Notes: a model not told the origin generated them from the letters alone. Positions 1 to 8,177 are shown, numbered from the stretch's first letter. The stretch: 64,000 nucleotides of DNA from Dehalococcoidia bacterium (GCA_009693055.1 SHYA01000003.1:1-64000), one strand, 5' to 3'. Numbers and translations are program-made.

Positions 1-612
1 GCCTACAACAACCGGGGCAGCGCCTACGGTTACCTCGGCCAGCACCAGCGCGCCATCCAGGACTACGACGAGGCCATCCGCCTCGACCCCCAGCTTGCCA
101 AGGCCTACTACAACCGGGGCAGCGCCTACGTCGGCCTCGGCCAGCACCAGCGCGCCATCCAGGACTACGACGAGGCCATCCGCCTCGACCCCCAGCTGGC
201 CAAGGCCTACTACAACCGGGGCAGCGCCTACGTCGGCCTTGGCCAGCACCAGCAGGCCATCCAGGACTATGACGAGGCCATCCGTCTCAACCCCCAGGAT
301 GCCGAGGCCTACAACAACCGGGGCGTCGCCTACGACGGGCTGGGCCAGCACCAGCGCGCCATCCAGGACTACGACGAGGCCATCCGCCTCGACCCCCAGC
401 TTGCCAAGGCCTACTACAACCGGGGCGTCGCCTACGACGGGCTGGGCCAGCACCAGCGCGCCATCCAGGACTACGACGAGGCCATCCGCCTCGACCCCCA
501 GGATGCCCTGGCCTACGGCAACCGGGCTTTAGCCTACACTCTCCTGGGGCAAGACCAGGCGGCCCAACGGGATATAGACAAGGCCGTGGAGCTGGGCATA
601 GCCCGTACCGAG
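1..612 (+). repeat. 102-bp tandem repeat encoding TPR units
   Basis: Five near-identical 102-bp units (1-102, 103-204, 205-306, 307-408, 409-510) and one diverged unit (511-612). Each codes for one TPR motif. Because the array enters from the window edge, the full copy number is unknown, and this is a place where assemblies can collapse. Confidence 0.9.
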
Positions 613-651
613 CTGGAGCGAGCAATAGAGCAAATAAAGCAGGCCCGTTAA
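1..651 (+). CDS. TPR-repeat protein, C-terminal part (5' end outside window)
   Basis: The frame is open from base 1, so the start lies upstream of the window; TAA is at 649-651. Six 34-residue tetratricopeptide repeats are visible as 102-bp units starting at 1, 103, 205, 307, 409 and 511, with the core AYYNRGSAYVGLGQHQRAI followed by QDYDEAIRLDPQ. The sixth unit is diverged and is followed by a short helix ending in KQAR, as expected for a capping repeat. TPR arrays form superhelical protein-binding scaffolds; the partner cannot be deduced. Units 1-5 are nearly identical in DNA as well as protein, which suggests recent amplification or homogenisation. Confidence 0.9.
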   Translation, partial: AYNNRGSAYGYLGQHQRAIQDYDEAIRLDPQLAKAYYNRGSAYVGLGQHQRAIQDYDEAIRLDPQLAKAYYNRGSAYVGLGQHQQAIQDYDEAIRLNPQDAEAYNNRGVAYDGLGQHQRAIQDYDEAIRLDPQLAKAYYNRGVAYDGLGQHQRAIQDYDEAIRLDPQDALAYGNRALAYTLLGQDQAAQRDIDKAVELGIARTELERAIEQIKQAR

Positions 652-676
652 TCAAGGCCAAAGCCTGAACATATCG

Positions 677-1921
677 CTAACTCTTTGAGCCCTGGCCGGC
701 CTCCACCAGCACCGCTCCAATCTCCTCCCTCACCCACGCATCCTCCTCCGCCACGGCCGCCTGCTCAAGTGCCAGCCGCGCCGCCTCACCCCCAATCCGG
801 CCCAGCGCCCACGCCGCGTGCCCTCGCACCAAAGTCGTGGCCTCCCGCAACGCCCTGATAAGCACCGGCACCGCCTCTGGGTTTTTAGATTGCCCAGCGT
901 CACGCACGCGTTCCGCTGCATCCCCTGGTGTCCCGCGCGACGGATTGGGCTCCCCGCGAACCGCGCCTTGAACGTCGCCTCGTCCATCTCCAGCAGCGCC
1001 ACCAGGTCAAGCCACTCATGCAGCGTCGCGGACACCGGCTCCTGAGCGGGGGCCTGGCGCCGCTCGTTCACCGGACAGGCGTCCTGGCACACGTCGCACC
1101 CAAACGCCCAGTCCCCCATCAGCGGCCTCAGCTCTCTTGGGATCGGCCCGCGGTGCTCGATCGGCAGGTACGCGATGCACCGGTTGCTGTCCAGCACGTA
1201 CGGCGCGATGAGCGCCCCGTCGGGCAGGCGGGCATGCACGCGCGGCACCGCCCGCACGACCGCTCTAGCGGACGGTCCGGTTCCAGGTCAAGGTCGGTCA
1301 CCAGCTTCCCGAGCAACACCCACGAGCCGATGCGCGTCAGGATGTTGGTGTTCTTGCCGGTGAAGCCGACTCCCGCGCGCCGCGCCGCCTCCCGGTCCAA
1401 CATCGGCCCGTCGTCCACGTACAGCCGGTACGCGAAGCCCTGTCCCAGCCGTTCGCCGAGCAGCGCAGCCATCCGTTTGAGCCGCTTCTTGAGCACCGTG
1501 TGATAGTCCCGCCCCCACGCGTACCGTGCCACGTGCCCCCTCACAACTCCTCTCTGTGACCGAACGCTCTCTCCGCCTCATCAGCGAGCGGCGAAGGCGT
1601 CCCCTTCTCCACAATGTGGAGAGGGGTTAGGGGTGAGGCCGCCGTGTAGTAGCTGCACGCCACCGAGATAATGGACCGCGCGCCGGGCAGCAGCGCCTGG
1701 GGGTTGCAGCCACGCCGCACACGCGCCTCCGTGTACCATGGGAGCTGCCCCATCAACCTGTCCGTGAGCCGTTCCAGCACCACCGCCTGCTCGCGGGCGA
1801 ACGGCGCTGCGGAGGACACGCCCACCAGGTCAAAGCCCGCCTCGCGCGCGCACTGCTTCACCAGCGCCTTGTTACTGTCTACGCCGTTTCCTTCCACGTT
1901 CTCCGGCGCCTCATTATCCAC
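677..1921 (-). pseudogene. queG: Epoxyqueuosine reductase QueG, broken by three frameshifts
   Basis: QueG is a cobalamin- and 4Fe-4S-dependent enzyme that makes the last step of queuosine in tRNA. The pieces read in order on the minus strand: an N-terminal segment with AREAGFDLVGV (start near 1897 or 1921), RYAWGRDYH and a first cluster motif CGRCRACMPACPTG, then DSNRCIAYLPIEHRG and CDVCQDACPVN, then a C-terminal HEAT-like stretch. The frame changes at about 1541-1544 (TGA/GTG overlap), at the C4 run 1215-1218 and at the T5 run 882-886. Each change is repaired by adding one base. A dispersed palindromic repeat (1601-1639) is read in frame within a variable loop. Either a decaying gene or single-base sequencing errors. 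Confidence 0.8.
1601..1639 (+). repeat. Dispersed palindromic repeat, family A, inside queG
   Basis: Stem TCTCCACA / TGTGGAGA followed by the tail GAGGGGTTAGGGGTGAGG. The same tail occurs at 10105-10141, 10337-10374 and 12657-12676. Here it is translated within queG (minus strand, encoding SPLTPLHIVEKG), lengthening a loop between the YY and RYAWG motifs of the enzyme. Confidence 0.8.
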
Positions 1922-2011
1922 CGAATAACCGCGCGGCGCGAAAAAACCTCTCGCCGCCACACCGTATAATGCTGCTGCGTCCTGTAGAAGACGCTGGAGG
2001 AGAGTTACGCT

Positions 2012-2554
2012 TTGACCCTCGCCAGAGAGCTCCGGGCCGCCAAGCTGTTCGACGGGGTGGATGCCGCGCACCTGCAACCCGTCCTGTCCCTCTGCCAGCA
2101 CGTCACCGTGGACAAGGGCGCCCGCATCTTTGAACAGGGCGCGCCTGCGCGGTCTCTCTACATCGTCCGGCGCGGAAGAGTCGCTCTGGAGTCAACCCTT
2201 GAGCGGCCGGACGGCAGCATCACGCACCCCACGGTCGTGGCAAGCGTCGGCCCCGGTGAAGCCTTTGGCTGGTCCGCCCTCGTTGAGCCTCACATCCTGA
2301 CCCTGTCGGCAAAGGCCGTTGAGCGCTCCGAGCTTGTCCAGATCGATGGGCCAGGCCTCCGTGACGTGCTCAGCCGCTTTCGGGACCTTGGCTACCCCGT
2401 CATGGTCAACGTCTCCAACCTCCTGGCCGAGCGGTGGAGACAGGCCCGCGAGGCGTTCGTCTACGAGCGCGACTGGCTCTTTGACGAGAAGCACGCCCAG
2501 CCACCCAAAACACGCCCGGCTCCCCAGAAGCGTGCAGCGAAGCGCAAGCACTGA
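2012..2554 (+). CDS. Cyclic nucleotide-binding domain protein (Crp-like sensor domain only)
   Basis: A single cNMP-binding beta-roll: LFDGVDAAHLQPVLSLCQ, then IFEQGAPARSLYIVRRGRVAL, VASVGPGEAFGWSALVEP and a C-terminal helix. The phosphate-binding-cassette position reads GEAFGWSAL, so nucleotide binding is possible but not assured. At about 180 residues it lacks the helix-turn-helix of Crp/Fnr regulators; the tail after residue 150 is basic (PAPQKRAAKRKH). It starts at TTG 2012 behind a good GGAGGAG ribosome site at about 1994. It diverges from the broken queG. Role unknown: probably a soluble sensor module acting on another protein. Confidence 0.75.
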   Translation: MTLARELRAAKLFDGVDAAHLQPVLSLCQHVTVDKGARIFEQGAPARSLYIVRRGRVALESTLERPDGSITHPTVVASVGPGEAFGWSALVEPHILTLSAKAVERSELVQIDGPGLRDVLSRFRDLGYPVMVNVSNLLAERWRQAREAFVYERDWLFDEKHAQPPKTRPAPQKRAAKRKH

Positions 2555-3082
2555 CACAAACCCCCTCCCTGTCATTCTGAGGGAACGAAGTGACCGAGGA
2601 ATCTCTCCGGGCTGCGACGCCATCCACACTCCTTAGCGGGAGAAACCCCTTTCCACTTCATTCCTCGTCCTTTCCCAGAAGGACGACCGAAGCATCCGAA
2701 CTCCCGCACGACCACGCACCCGCCTCCGCCATCCAACCCGCACCCACCGCATTAGAGCTTGAGGCTCCGATACTCCTCGGAGCGCCACGCCTCGCCCGTC
2801 ATTCTGAGTGAGTCCTCCCAAAGAAGGACGAGCGAGGAATCTCCCCCCGTTCGGCGGCCGCGCCCCATCCACGCCATCCAACCCGCACCCGTCGCGTTAG
2901 AGCTTGAGGCTCCGACACCCCTCGGAGCGCCATGCCGCGCCCGTCATTCTGAGTGAGTCCCGACAAGTCGGGACGAGCGAGGAATCTCCACCCCGTTCGG
3001 CGGCCGCGCCGTGTCCACGTCATTCAGCCCGCACTCGTCGCGTTGACACCCCTCGGAGCGCCATGCCATAATGCGCTTTTAC
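2555..3082. repeat. Gene-free stretch of dispersed and tandem repeats
   Basis: No supported gene. It holds a repeat of about 147 bp seen nearly three times: the phrase TTAGAGCTTGAGGCTCCGA is at about 2751 and 2898, and CTCGGAGCGCCA recurs near 2776, 2922 and 3052. Inside each unit is the element GTCATTCTGAGTGAGTCC ... GAGCGAGGAATCTC (from 2798 and 2943); a further copy begins at 2570. The last partial unit ends about 15 bp before the tRNA-Ala gene. Confidence 0.8.
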
Positions 3083-3158
3083 GGGGATGTAGCTCAGCTG
3101 GTAGAGCGCGGCATTCGCATTGCTGAGGTCAGGGGTTCGAATCCCCTCATCTCCACCA
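3083..3158 (+). tRNA. tRNA-Ala (CGC)
   Basis: Acceptor GGGGATG pairs with CATCTCC. Anticodon stem CGGCA/TGCTG closes the loop TTCGCAT, giving anticodon CGC for GCG. T arm AGGGGTTCGAATCCCCT. CCA is encoded. First of five tRNA genes in a row. Confidence 0.95.
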
Positions 3159-3162
3159 ACAG

Positions 3163-3235
3163 GCCCCTGTAGCTCAGTGGATAGAGCGCCGCCGTCCTAA
3201 GGCGGGCGTCGGGGGTTCGATTCCCTCCAGGGGCG
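3163..3235 (+). tRNA. tRNA-Arg (CCT)
   Basis: Acceptor GCCCCTG pairs with CAGGGGC. Anticodon stem CCGCC/GGCGG closes GTCCTAA, giving anticodon CCT for AGG. CCA is not encoded, unlike its neighbours, so it depends on a CCA-adding enzyme. Confidence 0.95.
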
Positions 3236-3248
3236 GGGCCTTAACCAC

Positions 3249-3325
3249 AGGAGCGTAGCTCAGCACGGGAGAGCGCCGGTCTCCAAAACCGGAAGTCGGG
3301 GGTTCAAGTCCCTCCGCTCCTGCCA
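3249..3325 (+). tRNA. tRNA-Trp (CCA)
   Basis: Acceptor AGGAGCG pairs with CGCTCCT. Anticodon stem CCGGT/ACCGG closes CTCCAAA, giving anticodon CCA for UGG. The 3' CCA is encoded. Confidence 0.95.
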
Positions 3326-3396
3326 GACGTTCCCAGCCCGCTCCGGCGGGGTCGCACGAAAGTCCTCTCCCTCCGGGACCAGGGTCCGGCTCTCGC

Positions 3397-3481
3397 GCCC
3401 AGGTGGTGGAATTGGTAGACACGCCATCTTGAGGGGGTGGTGGGTTTTCCCGTGCGGGTTCAAATCCCGCCCTGGGCACCA
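3397..3481 (+). tRNA. tRNA-Leu (GAG)
   Basis: Class II tRNA with a long variable arm. Acceptor GCCCAGG pairs with CCTGGGC; anticodon loop TTGAGGG gives GAG for CTC. CCA is encoded. Confidence 0.93.
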
Positions 3482-3495
3482 TGCGTGAACAACGG

Positions 3496-3571
3496 GGCGA
3501 CGTAGCCAAGTGGTCTAAGGCGGGGGTCTGCAAAACCCCTATCGCCGGTTCGAATCCGGCCGTCGCCTCCA
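3496..3571 (+). tRNA. tRNA-Cys (GCA)
   Basis: Acceptor GGCGACG pairs with CGTCGCC. Anticodon stem GGGGT/ACCCC closes CTGCAAA, giving GCA for TGC. CCA is encoded. Confidence 0.95.
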
Positions 3572-3687
3572 ACACCTCCCACTGCTTTGCCGTAGGCTCG
3601 CCTCACTTCCAAACGCCTTCTCGATGCCGGAAGGGCGAGCCAGCCACCGTGAGCGCGCCCACGAAACGTGTGTTCTGCGCCCTTTCG

Positions 3688-3696
3688 TGGTATAAT
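3688..3696 (+). promoter_or_regulatory. Extended -10 promoter for the HesB-like gene
   Basis: TGG-TATAAT with a perfect -10 hexamer at 3691-3696, 43 bp before the chosen ATG. No good -35 is seen, which fits an extended -10 promoter. Confidence 0.55.
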
Positions 3697-3738
3697 ACAA
3701 GTTCTCACCCTTGCAGACGCGAACTCATGAGGTGTGCC

Positions 3739-4035
3739 ATGCCGTTAACCGTCACCGACAGGGCTGCGGTACTCCTGAAACAACTGCTGGAACGACGGAG
3801 AGGGGGCCCTAACCAGGTCCTCCGGGTGATCGTCAACGCCACCGGGAAGTTAGTCTTGGCCCTTGACACCCAGCGAAAAGGCGACCACCTCATAAGCTAC
3901 CAAGGTGATCCTCTCATGGTGGTTGCCCCAAAGCTCCAAGAGCGCCTGACCACACGCAGGCTGGACAGTGTGGAGACGCAAAAGGGGCGTTCGTGGCTGC
4001 TCACCAAGAGCGCGCCAAAACACCGCAGCGCGTGA
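3739..4035 (+). CDS. HesB/IscA-fold protein lacking the cluster cysteines
   Basis: 98 residues: LTVTDRAAVLLKQLLERRR, then LRVIVNATGKLVLALDTQ and GDPLMVVAPKLQERL. This follows the HesB/IscA fold (opening helix, then beta strands), but the conserved Cys and Cys-Gly-Cys that bind Fe-S in A-type carriers are absent; the predicted protein has no cysteine from the chosen start. It therefore probably does not carry a cluster. ATG 3739 is preferred over ATG 3727 because GAGGT lies at the right distance. A TATAAT box stands just upstream. Confidence 0.65.
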   Translation: MPLTVTDRAAVLLKQLLERRRGGPNQVLRVIVNATGKLVLALDTQRKGDHLISYQGDPLMVVAPKLQERLTTRRLDSVETQKGRSWLLTKSAPKHRSA

Positions 4036-4138
4036 TGCTTTACTCGACGCAGGCGAACAGCCTCGCGGTGTGATAGGCGCCTGAACATCCCGAAAAGCGT
4101 TCCCTGGGGCTGCCCTGGCCGTTCGTGCGAACGCGGGG

Positions 4139-4771
4139 TTACGGCAGAACGTACCGGACCACGACAACGTAGAACACGCCAGTTGCTGCCATCGTGAGCA
4201 AGTGGAACACCTCGTGGTACCCAAACACCCTCGGGATGGGGTCGGGCTTACGGGTTGCGTAAACGATCCCGCCGAGGGAGTAGAGCAGCCCGCCGGCCAG
4301 CAGCAGAACAAACGCTATCCCTGGCAATGACTCCCACAGCTCGCGCGCCGGGATGACGCCGAGCCAGCCAAGCGCGACGTAGGGCCCCATCCGAAGCCAG
4401 CGCGAGGCGCCTATCCGCGCCACCGCAAGCACCATGCCGATACCCGCCAAGCTCCACACCACCACCAGAATGGGAATGCCCCACCCGTTGCCCAGCACCT
4501 TGAGGGTGAATGGGGTGAACGTCCCCGCGACAAGCACGTAGATCATCGCATGGTCTATCCGCCGGATGCGCGTCCAGCGGAGCACGTGATAAGCGGTGCT
4601 GGTAGCGTGGGTGGCGATCAACGCGATGCCAAAGACAACCCCACCGACCAGGGCACGCGTGGAATCCGCAACGAGCACAAGCCCTACAAGCGCAGCCGGG
4701 GAGACGAGCAAGCCCAGCAGATGGATATAGCCGCGCAGAAGAGGCCGCACGGCGGGTTGCCGCGTAGTCAA
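4139..4771 (-). CDS. Hemolysin III / PAQR-family membrane protein
   Basis: About 210 residues with seven predicted membrane helices. Family motifs are visible: an early helix followed by ATHATSTAYHVLRW (His in the S-x3-H position), RRIDHAMIYVLVAGTFTPF (Asp and His of the metal site) and, near the end, FGYHEVFHLLTMAATGVFY with the HExxH-like pair. Bacterial members (TrhA/YqfA type) are inner-membrane proteins linked to lipid homeostasis; haemolysis is not implied. The start is uncertain: TTG 4771 as given, or GTG eight codons in. Convergent with the HesB-like gene. Confidence 0.85.
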   Translation of the reverse strand: MTTRQPAVRPLLRGYIHLLGLLVSPAALVGLVLVADSTRALVGGVVFGIALIATHATSTAYHVLRWTRIRRIDHAMIYVLVAGTFTPFTLKVLGNGWGIPILVVVWSLAGIGMVLAVARIGASRWLRMGPYVALGWLGVIPARELWESLPGIAFVLLLAGGLLYSLGGIVYATRKPDPIPRVFGYHEVFHLLTMAATGVFYVVVVRYVLP

Positions 4772-4839
4772 AGCGTTAACGGCTCCGCACAGTCTGGACC
4801 GCTGTTCTCACGTCACGGAGCAGAGGAAAGCGCTTGGGA

Positions 4840-5046
4840 TCAGCGTCTGCCTCGCGAACGGATCCGCTCGTTCCGGGCAGCCCGTTTGACGCCAAGCCGC
4901 GCGGCAATTCTGGCCTTCTCACCCTTGGAGCGGAAGAATCGGTGATTCCGTGCGTCTTTGAGGATGCCGGCGCGTTGCACCGCAGTGTTGAACCGCGCCA
5001 GCAGGCTTTCGTTACTTTCGCCATCTCGCAATAACACTTCGACCAA
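4840..5046 (-). CDS. rpsU: Small ribosomal subunit protein bS21
   Basis: 68 residues starting MVEVLLRDGESNESLLARF, then FNTAVQRAGILKDARNHRF and a basic tail rich in Arg and Lys: the bS21 pattern. bS21 sits near the anti-Shine-Dalgarno end of 16S rRNA and aids initiation. TTG 5046 is chosen because AAGGAGG lies six bases before it. Slightly longer and more Arg-rich than the E. coli protein. Upstream of the HlyIII gene on the same strand, with a 68-bp gap. Confidence 0.85.
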   Translation of the reverse strand: MVEVLLRDGESNESLLARFNTAVQRAGILKDARNHRFFRSKGEKARIAARLGVKRAARNERIRSRGRR

Positions 5047-5160
5047 TTCGCGCCTCCTTCAGAGATTCACGCACCAACGGAGGAACCCCGGAGAACACCG
5101 AGAGGCGGCCTAGAGCAACCTCGTGGGTCCCAACGGACCGCCCCTCAGGAGTCGGACGTT

Positions 5161-5496
5161 TTACCGTCGGCCGCCGGTGCGGCCGCTCTGCTGGCTAAAG
5201 CAATCGCTGCAGTACACGGGGCGATCCCCGCGCGGCTGGAACGGCACCTGCGTCGCCTTGCCGCATTGTGCGCAGACCGCGGGGAACATCTGTCGCGGGC
5301 CTGTCCTGAAGTTGCCGCTGCTGCCGCTGCTGCCGCTGCTGCCGCCGCCCGCGCTCCGCCGGCTCTGGCGGCACGAGGGACAGCGACCAGGCTCGTTCGT
5401 GTAGCCCTTCTGCTGGAAAAACTCCTGCTCGCCTACGGTGAAGACAAAGGTCTGAGCGCAGTCCTGGCATGTGAGGGTCTTGTCTTGAAATGCCAT
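5161..5496 (-). CDS. CxxC zinc-ribbon protein
   Basis: 111 residues with three pairs of zinc ligands: CQDCAQTFVFTVGEQEFF near the N-terminus with GRCPSCR completing the first ribbon, a low-complexity GSSGSSGSSG linker, then CAQCGKATQVPF and VYCSDCF as a second ribbon. The architecture matches the 'CxxC-x17-CxxC' proteins common in Chloroflexota. Function unknown; nucleic-acid or protein binding is the usual guess. Ends in a basic TGGRR tail. Confidence 0.8.
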   Translation of the reverse strand: MAFQDKTLTCQDCAQTFVFTVGEQEFFQQKGYTNEPGRCPSCRQSRRSAGGGSSGSSGSSGNFRTGPRQMFPAVCAQCGKATQVPFQPRGDRPVYCSDCFSQQSGRTGGRR

Positions 5497-5726
5497 CGGT
5501 GACGTCCTTTCCTACGATGTTGGCGGGGGTCCGGTCACGGATGCGCAAGAAGCCTCTGGTCTAGAGTGGGGCGCATCAAAGAGAACGGGTCTCACCACGG
5601 ATGTGAGGGTATCACGCCGGGACGGAAAACACCAGCCCAAACGCCCCGTGGGCAACACCCGCCGCGCCGTGCGTCACCCCTGCCTCTTGCATCCCCTCAA
5701 GCCCCTCCCTACAATCGTGTGACCGC

Positions 5727-5812
5727 GCCGGGGTGGCGGAATGGCAGACGTGGCGGACTTAAAATCCGCTGCCTTCACAGGCGTGTGGGTTCAACCCCCA
5801 CCCCCGGCACCA
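5727..5812 (+). tRNA. tRNA-Leu (TAA), likely integration target
   Basis: Class II tRNA: acceptor GCCGGGG pairs with CCCCGGC, anticodon stem GCGGA/TCCGC closes CTTAAAA, giving TAA for TTA. CCA is encoded. An integrase remnant ends 154 bp downstream in the opposite direction, the usual arrangement after integration into a tRNA 3' end. Confidence 0.93.
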
Positions 5813-5965
5813 CGATGATGACCACGTAAAAATGGCGTCGGCGTCGCTCCGCGTTGTGGGTGTTCCGTGCCATTTGGTCACGGTTTGGTCACGAATCCAC
5901 AAAGGGGGGCCTCGTCGCCCCTCTTTCTTTTCAAGTGGGAACATACAGGTAAGACACATAAGCCA

Positions 5966-6496
5966 CTACCCGCCAGCCTGTACCAGTTCCTCAAACCTGC
6001 GTGCCGCCCTTGCTCCTTGTGTTGGGAGGACGTGTGCGTACTTCTCCAACATAAATGCACTCGTACTGTGACCCGCCCGTTCGGACACAACTTTGATGTT
6101 CTCCCCTGCCGCCAGCAAGAGCGTTATGGGCGTATGCCGCAGATCGTGGAAACGGATCACCGGTAGTTTGAGGCGGTTCACGGTGGCTAGCCACTCATGC
6201 GTTACGTCGTCGGGGTTCACTGGCCTTCCATCGGGACGAGTGAACACCCAATTGCCACCTTGCCATGCTGGACCCACGAGGAGTCGTTGCGCGATTTGTT
6301 TCCTGCGGGTCTCTTTTAGTCGCTCGATAACGCCCGGGGAGATATCAATCGGCCGGCGTGACTGCTTGCTCCTTGGCTGGAACACCACCAGGCCTTGCCC
6401 TTTGATTCGGAGGATTGTGCGTAGCACGTAGACCGTGCCCCGCTCTAGGTCAACCGAACCCCACTCAAGCCCGCATACCTCACGCCTCCGCCAGCT
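5966..6496 (-). pseudogene. Tyrosine recombinase (phage/ICE-type integrase), C-terminal remnant
   Basis: About 176 residues of the catalytic domain only. The frame opens in RRREVCGLEWGSVDLE (box I, where RRxE carries the first catalytic Arg) and continues through TILRIKGQGLVVFQPRSK, FHDLRHTPITLLLAAG (H-x-x-R), RAGHSTSAFMLEKYAHV (His/Tyr) and the normal C-terminus EELVQAGG. The N-terminal arm- and core-binding domains are missing: immediately upstream the sequence is the truncated end of a thiamine-diphosphate enzyme gene, with the two frames overlapping at 6480-6496. The 3' end faces tRNA-Leu(TAA). Probably inactive relic of an element that used that tRNA. Confidence 0.85.
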
Positions 6497-7969
6497 TCAT
6501 GAAGTCCGGGTTCACCAGCTCCGTCTCGATGTACCACCCCTGGTACCGATCCCGCTGCATCCCCTTCAGCATGCCCCACGCGCCGTCGTTCCACACCGTC
6601 GCCACCACGGGGATACGCTCCTGCACCGCCGTGCCAAGCTCCTGCAAGTTGAGCTGGAACCCGCCGTTCCCGCTGATGAGCGCCACCTTCCGCTCCGGCT
6701 TGCCCAGCCTCGCGCCCAGGCTGGCCGGCCACCCGAACCCGATGCTCCCCCACCCGTACGGGCTGATGTACGTGCGAGGCTGTTCCACCGGAAACCCCTG
6801 CGCCGCCCAGTACGCGGGCATCGCCGCGTCCGCCACCACGATCGCCTCCGATGGGATGGCCGCCCGAAGCGCGTCCATCGTCCGCTGCTGGTTCGGCCCC
6901 GCGGCGTGCAACGCCGCCCGCGCCTTCGCTTTCGCCTCCGCGATCTCCCTCAAGCGGGCGTCCCCTTTGCTCAGCGCCTTGCCCCGCAACGCCTCCAAAC
7001 GCTGGCGCAGCACCGTCTTCACATCGCCCTGCACCGCAATCGTTGGCGGGTAGTTCTTGCCAAACACCCCGGGGTCAATATCCACGTGGATGAGCCTCGG
7101 CGGCAGCCCGAGTCCCACGCCTACCGTCTGGTTGTACGCCAGGCGCCTGCCCAGAACCAGCGCCACGTCGCACATCGGCAGGTACTCGTGGAGCGGGTTC
7201 GGCCCGTACACTCTGCCCGCACGAGCGCACCCCAGCGCCAGCGGGTGGCTGTCCGCAATGGCCCCCTTCCCACCGTGCGTGGTCACCACCGCCGCCTCAA
7301 GCAGCTCCGCAGCTCGTCCCACCCGCCCGTCGAGAGCACACCGCCGCCCGCCCACAGCATCGGCCTCCGCGCCGATGCCAGCAGCCGCGCGGCCTCCTCC
7401 ACCCCCTTCGGCTCCCCCTGTGTCTTGGCGTAATCGCGCGCCGGCAGCACCTCCGCCTCCCCGTCAGCGTGCAGCGCGTCCGTCGCCACCTCAACCGCGA
7501 TCGGCCTCGGCCGCTGTGTCTTGCACCGCTCAAACGCCTCAAACACCGCGCGCGGCACCTCATCCACCGTCCGGCACTGCGCCGTCCACCCCATCACCGA
7601 ACGGAGCATCTCCAGTTGGTGGCGAGGCTCGTGCAACGCGCCGCGTCCACTGTCAATCAGCGCCGCCTTCACGTTGCTCGTCACCTGCAACACCGGCGAC
7701 GAGCACGCCCACGCCTCCCCCATCGCCCCCATCGTGGTCGCCGCGCCTGGCCCACTGCTCGTCAGCGCCACCCCCGGCCTGCCCGTCGCCCGCGCGTACC
7801 CGTCGCCATGTAGACCGCCGCCTGCTCGTGCCGCACCCCCCACGAACCGCACCCGGTCGCGGGCGTCGTACAGCGCCATCATGTGCACCGAGATGAGGTC
7901 AAACACAGTGTCCACGCCCTGCGCCGCCAGGGAGTGCACCACCGCTTCGCCGCCCCTCATCCGCGCCAT
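6480..7969 (-). pseudogene. Thiamine-diphosphate enzyme (acetolactate synthase-like), truncated and frameshifted
   Basis: Reads in order as an N-terminal Pyr domain (ARMRGGEAVVHSLAAQGVD, GDGYARATGRPGVALTSSGPGA), a middle domain (ARRPMLWAGGGV), and a C-terminal PP domain (YISPYGWGSIGFGWPASLG, ISGNGGFQLNLQELGTAV, WNDGAWGML). Defects: a shift at the C6 run 7836-7841 hides the catalytic RHEQA motif and is undone at about 7803-7808; another shift at about 7306; the metal-binding GDG motif reads GNG; and the protein stops at FMKLAEA where relatives continue for some 20-40 residues. Family: benzoylformate decarboxylase / acetolactate synthase-like. Best read as a pseudogene. Confidence 0.8.
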
Positions 7970-8177
7970 AACGGCCTCCTGGTCGCATCATACGCTCAGC
8001 TTCCCGCCGCTTCAAGAAACGCCCCGCGTCCAAAACAAAAAGCGGCCCCGCTTCTCGAGCAAGGCCGCCTCTCCATTGGCACGCGCCAGATGAACATCGC
8101 TGTGCGAGCCTGCGCCGGGCCAAGCCGAGGGCTCAAGAGCTTGCCCTGAGCGCAGCGAACGGGGCTGCGCCCTTGTG
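7970..8177. other. Spacer without recognised gene
   Basis: 208 bp between two minus-strand genes. It contains a fragment of a dispersed repeat (CCCTGAGCGCAGCGAACGGG near 8148). Nothing else is recognised. Confidence 0.5.

Noticed and set aside
1-612. TPR array as a CRISPR
   Set aside because: The repeat units are contiguous coding units of 102 bp without unique spacers.
3481-3738. N-terminal extension of the HesB-like ORF into the tRNA-Cys gene
   Set aside because: It overlaps tRNA-Cys and the TATAAT promoter; the ribosome site and fold support ATG 3739.
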